Below, one piece after another: positions 55,407 through 64,000 of a stretch of 64,000 nucleotides of DNA (position 1 is the first letter of the stretch; each line of letters begins with the position of its first letter). The notes beneath the pieces are model-generated. The model was not told the origin of the DNA and ran no database searches. It saw only the letters and a list, made by a program, of their open reading frames with translations. Where the stretch lies: the NCBI GenBank assembly GCA_022747635.1, contig JAKTNV010000001.1, positions 39,389,572 to 39,453,571 on the forward strand. The letters are read 5' to 3'. The DNA comes from Hetaerina americana. Taxonomy: Eukaryota; Arthropoda; Insecta; Odonata; Calopterygidae. Position numbers and translations under genes: made by a program.

Positions 55407-58400
55407 ATTCATTTTTGTTGGATGAAACCAAGCAAACAAAGTACTTTTAATTTGTTCTTTAACGATAAATTTTTACAAATTTTGAATTTAATTGTATGTT
55501 TAATAGCTTACTTCAACTATGAACAGGATTTACATAGGCATCTTTATCCAGGAGTAGGGAATCTTAAATTTATTATAGCTTTGAAAAATGGAGATCGCGC
55601 TATACGAACACAATTATGCAAAATATGCTACTGCTCTACTAAGTTTCTCCTCACTAGGAGGCAAGGAACATTTGAAAAATGGAAATCATTTGGAGGAAAT
55701 GAAATCCAAAGATGTTCAGAATAAACTCAAGGCTTTATTGCCGAACGGAAATAAGTAAGCATATTTTTAAGACTATACCCAGGCTTTGGGAAAAGGGAAG
55801 CTAAATCCTTGATGATGAGGGTGAAAGTAATTATTATATGGTTAATTGACTATGTATTTGAAAAATAGCAATAAACAATCCCGGAGTTCGGTTTGGTGAG
55901 ACCTGTGTTTGCGTCAATGTTAGGAGAGGAGTGGGTGTCTTATGATGCGTTTGGGACTTGGGGTTGAAGATAGGACTCCCGGATAGGAGAAGGGTGGGGG
56001 TGAAAGGTTTGGGTGGTTGGCAGGAAGGCGGCAAGAGTTTTCAGGCGTAGGGGCGGCTCTCGAGGGTTTAGGGGGTGCGGAGGTCGTCTGGTGGATGGTG
56101 GGGTAGTTCGCTGATTCATTGCGACGGCTGGCTGGCCCGAGCCTATCTTCTCGGGGCCGACGATGCGGAGATGCAGCTGGAGTGGGCCAGCCGACCCTGA
56201 GATCGGCGACCCTGCAGCAAAACATATTGCCAATCATTATCCCAGACCACTCGTTCCCTTATCGGCTTCCGAACACTTTATGCAAATTGCATTCGCAGCG
56301 AATGAGGGAGAGTGAGAGAGAACCGTGGCGCTGCGGAAAATAAAAGTTTTGCCCGCCAGAGGTTTAAGTTGTTTCGGACGACGAAGGGCCCCTGGACCAA
56401 TTCTCAAAGCTCACGCCGTGAATCAGGACTTATTCGGTTACTTAACTTGGACCCGTGATCTTTGCATTTCCCTCTAAAGAATTTATGTGGTGATCAATTT
56501 TCAAATATGCTATCGCATTCTTTTTTGTGTCCATGCCAAGCACTGAAAATTTCACAATGAAATCATCTGTTAATCAGTGCGTTTGACAGAGTACAGTAAA
56601 GTACAATGCAGTACAAATATGCACTTCAGTGATAGGATATGAAGTATATGCCGCGTTTTATTGCGTAAGGTATTGCCCATTTACGTATTTGGTAGAATTA
56701 AATTTGTATGGTTTGTGCCTTGCTTGAAAGAATATTTGTTAGGAGTACGTAATATTAGTAATATAAATTATCATATCCCACCAGAATGTGTTACGTTTTT
56801 TTTATTGCAGAAAAAGATAGCAAAGGCAAGGCTGAACCTTTCAGATGGAATAAATATAAGAGGCGATTGATTTTATTTACCCAAAAAACACTTATAAGTG
56901 GCGTTACATGTATATGATATAGATGTAATGGTCAATTTAAGTATTTTCTTCCAATGTAATCCCGAATGACAGTGATTTATGCGAATAACTCCATGGAGTT
57001 GTATTAAAATATTGTCGATATTGATGTGATTTGTTTCCAGCATGGAATCACTACGTATCTATATCAGAATTATTCATTTAATCCGTGTGCGTATGTATTT
57101 AATGGTTTTTCTTTACATTAGAATATTATTCATGGAATATATTTGATAGGTTTTATTTTCACGTCAGTACAAAAATGTTAGTCCGTATGTCATACAGTAT
57201 GATAAATAGTACTAGTACCCAACCGTGCTTTGTAAAAAAGATTGGAAATTAGTATTTATTGAAACAAAAACAGAAACTTAAAAGATGTTAAAAGCTTGTA
57301 TTTTTTGAGTCTCAAATGGGCAGTATTAATACATTAGCTTGCGAACTAAGGTACCCGTTTTACTAAATTTATATCTAACGGATGGAAAGTCTCAGTGAAC
57401 AGTTTTAGCCGAATTTCTATAAATTTTTACTTTCTCACTAATTTTTAACTCAAGCGTATTTTAGTCTATCTGTCCGTAAGTTTTAATTCTATGGTTCAAT
57501 AAATATATATAGTTGTGACGCATAATTTAGGGAATATTTTTTTGTAATTCTCATTCCTTGTGAATCGCAAGTATTTGTCAAACACAGAATCGTCCATATG
57601 TAATTGGGAAACGAGAATAATTTACCATTCTGTACTCGTAACCTTGAGGAGGTTTCCAACATTTTAAGAGAATATTTGCATAAAATTTGAGTGGGTAATG
57701 AGATCAATGGGGCAGTTCCTCTCGAAAGCTTCGATGGAGCTCGAAATTCAAATTTGAGTCGAAGGAAGAATTTTAAACATGCGCCACTAAGGCTGCCATA
57801 TACATATTATTTTCTGGAGGAACGAATGTTGAATACTCATTAACATGTAAATTAAGGTGTATTTGACCCTTCTAAATTCCTATCAACTTTTCTTTCGCAA
57901 CTTGTGTTGCCCAACTTGAAATACTACTATCTTCATCACCTTTAAATTACAAATGAAAATTACTTTGGCCCAATTTGCTTGAAAAACTACATGATTACCA
58001 AGTTAAGACTTCGTAAAATTTACTCATTTAAAACGAAATCAATTTCAACTGGATTGCATTATTAAATCTATTCCATCCAATTGCACTTCGTATACGAGTT
58101 GTTTATAGGCAAGGGGATTATTAACGGAGAGTTTATTTTGTAGGAAATTACGTGCGTAATTATTGAATGTTAATGTTTAATTTTATTGGACCAAATGTTC
58201 AACCGATTAAGTGTGCGGTGATTTATTTACTTCTGTATAACTTTGTTAGTCGTTAAGCGGTTTCCAAATGTATTTATCCTGTAGCTTCGCTACCATTTTT
58301 GTACTATTTTGCTTAACCTAATAATTTTAACTTGAATAAAAGTAACAGTTTCCCCTTCATCGATGTTTTTGACTGCTAAATATAGATGACTGATACTATA

Positions 58401-58711
58401 TTTTTTCCGCATATATTAAATTTCTAATTCATATTTTGCCGTACTTGGTAAAACAAACTAGGTAGTATCAGCATAAATGAATGAGAATAAACCTCGGTTT
58501 ATAACCTTTGAAAAATACTTTACTTGTAGCGTAATTTTCGTTTCCCCCTTAGCGGCATTTGAATTTTGATGATAACATTTAGTATTTGCATGTTTTTTCG
58601 TCTTAAATCTATAGAGTAACATTTTTTGCTTTGATCACCACAGTAACTCGATACAGGGATAAAAAGAGACGTTTCAGGCACGAAATGGTGGAATATCATA
58701 ATTAATTATAA
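55407..58711. other. Unassigned; G-rich island 55.9-56.35 kb
   Basis: About 55900-56350 is G+C- and CpG-richer with overlapping frames of 66-105 residues and no domain. A pyrimidine tract with TTTATTGCAG near 56816 could be an acceptor, but the frame after it is short and unrecognised. Elsewhere A+T-rich. Confidence 0.45.
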
Positions 58712-58857
58712 ATTACCAATATTTTCCACAAAATAAAATGTATTAATGCGGCCGGTTTCAATGTAACAACATCATCGTCATCACCACCTGACGATGATGT
58801 AGTTACATTGAAACCGGTCACATTGATAATATTTATTTTTTGGAAAATATTGTCAAT
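58712..58857. repeat. Palindromic repeat, family C, with hammerhead-like arms
   Basis: Left arm about 58712-58780 and right arm about 58789-58857 are inverted copies (for example GGTTTCAATGTAACAACATC against GATGTAGTTACATTGAAACC), about 80% alike by eye. The arms are separated by only a few bases. There is no coding sequence. Layout matches the other two head-to-head palindromes in the window. Confidence 0.75.
58788..58819 (+). ncRNA. Hammerhead-ribozyme-like motif
   Basis: CTGACGA (58788-58794, fits CUGANGA), a short stem ATGT (58797-58800) / ACAT (58805-58808) with loop AGTT, then GAAA (58810-58813), running into a self-complementary ACCGGT (58813-58818) and C at 58819, which gives a GUC-type cleavage site. 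A palindromic stem III is typical of minimal hammerheads that act as dimers. The 5' strand of stem I is replaced by the palindrome junction, so self-cleavage by this copy is doubtful. Confidence 0.4.
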
Positions 58858-60777
58858 TTTTTAATTTTTAATCGATCAGGGATAATCTATCGCGCGAATA
58901 TGTCGTGTTTAAATCCTATTTCAGCATGTTGCCTGTTGTCTTTCATTTTTTTGTGATGTGATTCCTTCCCTGTATCTATAGTCATGGCATGGATTTAACT
59001 TTTTTTTAAACTAATAAACTATTTTATCAAGATTCCTTAACGACTTGCTAGGGTAACTTTATCGAATTACTTGAAAATATTTTAGGACTAGTGATTTCAT
59101 AGCATTATGAATACATAATCCTTTGCCACAATATTTGCTTGCCGTAAAGTTGAATTTTTATTGAAAATTGGCGGCCACTAAGGAACCGATCTACATATCT
59201 CCATATTGAAACTCAAGCACCCTATATGGCACCTTTCCTTATATTATATCCTTTGTAGGACGATAATGCCAAGTTTTCGTAACCTTTCATTGTCAAGAAT
59301 ACCCCTCAGGCGTTGGCACGTGAAATATTCTATTCGATTACTAAAGGTTAGCTGTGTAATTCCTTCATTTCACACTTTAATGGAATTTGGAGGCGTTTGA
59401 TGCTATTTGAAACCTTTAGATACCTTACAATATTCTCACCGGCAACTGCGAATAAGAATGAATGCAGCTTTTTTCTCACATGGAGGAATACCGCTGAAGT
59501 TTTGTTTCTCTTATTTGGAGAGACATGACGTCACGCGGTGCGTTTGCATTGGATATTGAAATCACGTAACGAGAGCATCGATCCTTGAACTCCAAACGAT
59601 GAGGCACGATTCAGTTAGCCTCATTTGAACCCTCTTTCGGCCTTTCTTTCAGCAATTTACGAATATATAACTTGCGGGTGGTCAATCGTAAAATGAAAAA
59701 TAAGATTATTTCTAATTGAATGATTCGATTTTTGAGATTTTTCATTTATCAATGTTTATGCATTCTTATCCAGGAATGCTAGAGGGTTATTATTATGTGA
59801 AGTGCTACCAAGCAGTAGTCAAAATGGGCATTCATTTTCCCCATGAGTAGTACGTAAAATCCTACTTCGTTATTTACTATGCGGAAAAGGCTAAGAGATT
59901 TGGTTCTTCCCTTCTGCAATTTGATTTTTTACATCAATCAGGTGATATGAAATTCAAACAGCTTAGGCTTAAGTTATTACAGAAGTATCATGGAGATCTA
60001 GAATCCATAGGTCATATGGCTGACACTCTGCTTCCAAGGAAAATCATTACGGTGATGAGTTCTGTAAATGTCTTTCCAAATACTTTCATATCATTGAAGC
60101 CTTAGACAGATTTTCAATTTCATATTCGATAATAAGAGAAAATGATTGCAATCGGAATTTAAAAAAAAACAATAAGGTATTAAATTAGCATGCACGTATT
60201 TTATGAGATATATATTAAATGATCATTTAATGATTCCTTTCAATTTACTTTTTAATCACTTTTCCAGTATTCAAATATATCGATTTTGCAATAAATTGTT
60301 TAAGTACATGGATTTGTGTTATTTTCAGTATTTATAACGCATAGTATTATCAATAGTGTCCCTTGGAGAAGGCATTAGGGATGAAGAATGTTTGACACAA
60401 GTAAAGGAATCAGCCACTGGATTATTTTACGCAAATATTATGTATTGTTTGAGGACTAAAAATCTTTCCTTTCTCCTTGAATAAACAGATTTTTCCAGGT
60501 TGCGAAAAAAAATTTTTAATAAATTGTATTAGTAACATAGACTTCGAGAATTTTGGTTTACTCCTTATCGAGTAAGACGACCTAACTATATCAACGTTCC
60601 GCTAGTAGGTATTTATTCAAAGAGTTTTCATTCAACCATTTCATTGTCTGACTTCCTGCAGATTTGTACGTATTATCAACTTTCCAGACTCTCCATACAG
60701 GCGAGGTGTAGGAATAAGGTGTACGTCCCGGCTGTGTTTTTTTGTTCTTTAACCCTGAGTTTTTGTTTCATTTGCAG
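58858..60777. other. A+T-rich, nothing recognised
   Basis: No repeat or coding signal apart from the acceptor noted next. Confidence 0.5.
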
Positions 60778-60842
60778 ATGCACCGTTGAATCCCTTCCGC
60801 AGGCAGAGCCCAAAATACGACGCAAGGACTGGGAGATAAACT
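60778..60842 (+). CDS. Candidate 65-bp internal exon of unknown gene
   Basis: A pyrimidine-rich tract ending TTTTTGTTTCATTTGCAG (acceptor AG at 60776-60777) is followed by 65 bp and then a consensus donor GTAAGT at 60843. One frame is fully open (1 + 63 + 1 bases) and encodes CTVESLPQAEPKIRRKDWEI plus N. The exon is richer in G+C than its flanks. A second frame ends in a stop just before the donor and the third has a stop early. Size and splice signals fit an insect internal exon, but no family is recognised and no neighbouring exon can be shown. Confidence 0.35.
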
Positions 60843-63800
60843 GTAAGTGTGTGCACACTTTTTATCCCAAATAAATACATAATTCGCTCCGCTCGCATGC
60901 ATACACCGAGGCATTACATTTTGAAAACGTGAAAAATAGATTGTTAACCGGCGAGCATCGGCTTGGGCGCTCGTGAAGCTCTTTCTCGTCTCACAAAATA
61001 TTCATGCACACGTTTTGGCTTTGGATTTGAAGGATGTATGGTTATTGGGTGCGGTTCATATCTGCGTGGCTGCTGCGATTCACGTGGAGGAGGGCCGCTG
61101 GGGGGTCGGGAGAACGGGAGAGGGGGGGAATGAGGAGGAGGTGAGTTGTGGGGCTGCGGTTAGAGGGCGTGGGTGTGTGTTAAAGGTGTTCGCTGGAATG
61201 CTTGGAGCAAGGGGGTAAGGGATCAGGTCCTGGGGGGATTCAGGCGAAGAGCGGAAGTGGAGAGAAGAGGGCACTTGAAAGAACGTCTCCATTATTGGGC
61301 GGCGGGACGAACGCTAACAAATTATCGGGCTATATTCACGTGCCCGATAAAAAAAAAAAATTAGTTAAATTATAAATTAGAAAAATAAGAGAGTGAGATG
61401 ACGAGACATTGGAGAGAGGCGAATTCATGTGGGTAAGTTCATCAATGCCAACAAAATTTGAAAAATTTGAAAATTTTTTATATTTATAGAGCTCCTGTGA
61501 CAATCGGTAATTTACTGGTAGAAATATAATGTGGTATTTTTAAATGCCCTGCACGGCTAAAGTTTCACATGAATGTGTCATCAGTCTCGGTTAGTCTTAA
61601 ACTCTTAAAAGACCAACAGAAATACTCTTCAAAAGTAGTTTTGTTGTCCAGTTGAATCAAGATATGCACCAGTTTTGTCATCCATTACTTTCGCCATTAA
61701 AAATATTTACCAGATATTTGGTTTTAATGTGATTCAAACTTTTGCCAAATAATATCATCCAACCGGAAACAGCCAAAGATACAGATCTGAGGCTAAGGAA
61801 ACAGATGGACCAACCCACGTTTTATTTCAAAAGAAAAACATCTTCCAAAAAAGAACATAATAATGTGGTTTGTGAATTAATACCTCGTGTTTATGGTAAA
61901 AATATGCGAATATTAATGCATTAAAACACAACGAACGACTTTTTGAAAAATTTTAATAGTCATGGGATTGATGCCAAGGTACAATTCTAACTTCCTCTAC
62001 GAATAGGAGAAGCAAATAAAAATGCAAACTTTTAAGGTGGCAAACATGCTTATAGAACGAAAGTGCATTGTAAGGAAAATTTGAGTCAGGACTTTTTGTT
62101 CCCTCCATTTGTTTATGGGATCCTAATATGTGCTAATATTTGAATGACTAAACATTGATTTCTTGAAGGATATGTACACAAGAAGAGAGACTAATGGCGT
62201 TTCAGTTTTTTTTAAAGGCATAAAAGAAAAACGTTCCTTCGTTATAAAAATTTGTGGTACAATTAAAAAAAAACAGAAAAAAATATTTCAACTGGTTACT
62301 TGTTCAGTTTGTGAGAAAACAGTCCCATTTAAAATAGCCGAGCGGGACGCACAATTTTTGGCGTAAATTTGAACATTTATATTAATGCTCTCTTGCATCT
62401 AAAACCTAGTTTTTGAATCCAAAACCAGAACATTGTTGCAGACACCGTCGTTTTTTGAAGCGCTCGAGCACACTCTTCTGATTAGAGAAAAAAGTAATTT
62501 TTGGCTTGGAAAGAGATTTTACTATTAAGTCTATGAAGTATTTTAAAGATAGTATAAAAGTTAGAGGTGTATTCTTTCTTTTATTTTAGTAGCCTAAGTG
62601 AAAACGCAAAGACACTTTTAAACTATAAAGATATAATTCCTATAAATATTGCACTTTTCCAAATATTATCTCTGGTTTAATTTGTTATTGAAATGATACT
62701 CAGGAGCTTAAATTTCCAGAAATAGTATTTCATACATATACAGGTTGTTTTCGCTGAGAAATAACTTAACACGTTACATTCTTAATTAGTTGCGGGGAGT
62801 GGTATAAGCTCAAACCATTTGAAGAAGAATGTTTACTGCTGATGGTATCACCAAAAAGGTTTCCTATGGCTTTTATATGAAATCCTCAGCGTCCGTTTTT
62901 AAACTTCTCCAATATTCAAATAAAATATTAGAGCCAATTCGTTTGCAGAACAAAAGCGATCTTTGAGCTACATATGCAATGTGCAGAGCCCTGCATATTT
63001 AATTGGCTTGGGATTCGCTCGAATTTAATGGGAGTGTGGGAACCTCCCCGTGGTCAGGGCCGAATAGTTTACATTGTTGCTGAAGCATGTCAGAGGTTAA
63101 AAACTGAAAAGCGAGATAAGAAAAACTGAAGCTTATTTTGAGTTGGTGGGTGCTGTGTCATGTGTTGAGTATTTTTATCGCCATTTTGACTTTTCGAAAA
63201 GAAACGTAATATTTTGTTTTTTTTTAACATTAAATGGCATTTTATGCTATGAAACTCTTCATGCATACATTACTATAAATCACATGAATGAAATAATGAG
63301 GTATTTTCTATTCAATGCGTATCTCTATTGCATATCCGATTAATTTTTTATAAATAACTAAAGACTCACGTAATAGTAATTAATATTCTTCCAATCAGTC
63401 GTAAACATTGCTTTTATTTACAACTAGAAATACGCAGTGAGTCAATATTTGTATTGAAACAGCAGATGATTAAACATAGCGTTTTTCCTATATTTATTCT
63501 TGATGACATATGCGGAAGTATTTTTAATTTATTTTACTATTTTGTCTTAACTTGATAACATGCATTAGGTATTCATTGAGACCTTTCTCACCATTATGCT
63601 TTTTAATTTTAATTCTCATGCTTTTTTATGCTTATGCTTCATTTTAATTTAAGTAAATAAATGACTGGGAGCACTTTCAAACTCAGGGATCTCTTAGAGT
63701 TCTTGAAATTCATAAAGCACACTCTCTCACAAAAAATACGGAAATACATTCATGGAAAATATCACGTAGAGATAGTTACTGATTGGATGATAGGGTTGAT

Positions 63801-64000
63801 TTCGTTTCAAACATTTGGCTTGGGATATTGCGGATCAGAATAACAGTGGCCTAGCTAATAAATGCGACGGACAGAAAGCGTCGGTAAGATTCACTTAACG
63901 TTAAAGTGAACGGTTTAACGTCGGCCGGAATAGATCGAATCCGTAGTGTACGGAGCGGAACAACTTCAGAGCGATTCAAAAGGGAGTGAGGAGGGTGGGG
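60843..64000. other. Unassigned; G-rich patch 61.08-61.27 kb
   Basis: Mostly A+T-rich. Short plus frames at 61742-61924 and 62163-62366 are Lys-rich and unrecognised. The last 40 bases turn G+A-rich, possibly the edge of another biased island. Confidence 0.45.

Noticed and set aside
56800..56870. Pyrimidine tract and TTATTGCAG followed by a short frame (KIAKARLNLSDGINIRGD)
   Set aside because: The frame ends after 19 codons and matches nothing; acceptor-like sequences are common in T-rich DNA.
1..64000. CRISPR array, bacterial operon, rRNA gene or integrated prokaryotic element
   Set aside because: No regularly spaced repeats with unique spacers, no Shine-Dalgarno-led gene runs and no rRNA-like sequence were seen.

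Overview
The window looks like intergenic DNA from a repeat-rich animal genome, most likely an arthropod. No bacterial operons are present and no complete host gene is recognisable. Gene density is very low, and the A+T-rich background is punctuated by long (TA)n/(TG)n microsatellites. The only long protein-coding similarity comes from transposable elements: a Penelope-like element (PLE) with reverse transcriptase (RT) and GIY-YIG domains, RTE/BovB-like LINEs, a second LINE family, mariner transposases and tRNA-derived SINEs. The organism call is an inference from this mix; no species-diagnostic gene is visible.

Layout. From 1 to 3.7 kb there is mostly unassigned sequence with one tRNA-derived SINE that keeps its target-site duplication. 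From 3.7 to 12.5 kb lies a dense mosaic of microsatellites, SINE and LINE fragments, a palindromic repeat, a mariner, and two inverted copies of one LINE; nearly every element border there is a (TA)n tract. From 12.5 to 20 kb there are two old TE fragments, a long unassigned stretch and strongly purine-biased islands. From 20.07 to 24.06 kb is the centrepiece: two copies of one PLE joined head to head, with identical arms and one perfect 13-bp target duplication around the pair. From 24 to 48 kb the sequence is largely unassigned, with scattered LINE/SINE fragments and purine/pyrimidine islands. From 48.6 to 49.2 kb there is another SINE between microsatellites. From 53.3 to 55.4 kb sit a 5'-truncated LINE and an internally deleted mariner with perfect 33-bp inverted repeats. 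From 55 to 64 kb there is unassigned DNA, a small palindrome carrying a hammerhead-like motif, and one short exon-like segment.

How the parts relate. Three separate loci (5.56-5.75, 20.08-24.05 and 58.71-58.86 kb) are head-to-head palindromes. Each carries a CTGANGA-like box, a small hairpin and GAAA, which is the order of a hammerhead ribozyme core and a feature known from PLE terminal repeats. The match is good at 20-24 and 58.8 kb and degenerate at 5.6 kb. The 20-24 kb composite also has outward-facing CCAAT/TATA-like sequences at both ends and could form a 1.6-kb double-stranded RNA if transcribed through. The hunt therefore centres on how PLEs insert as inverted pairs, and on (TA)n tracts as hot spots for insertion or rearrangement.
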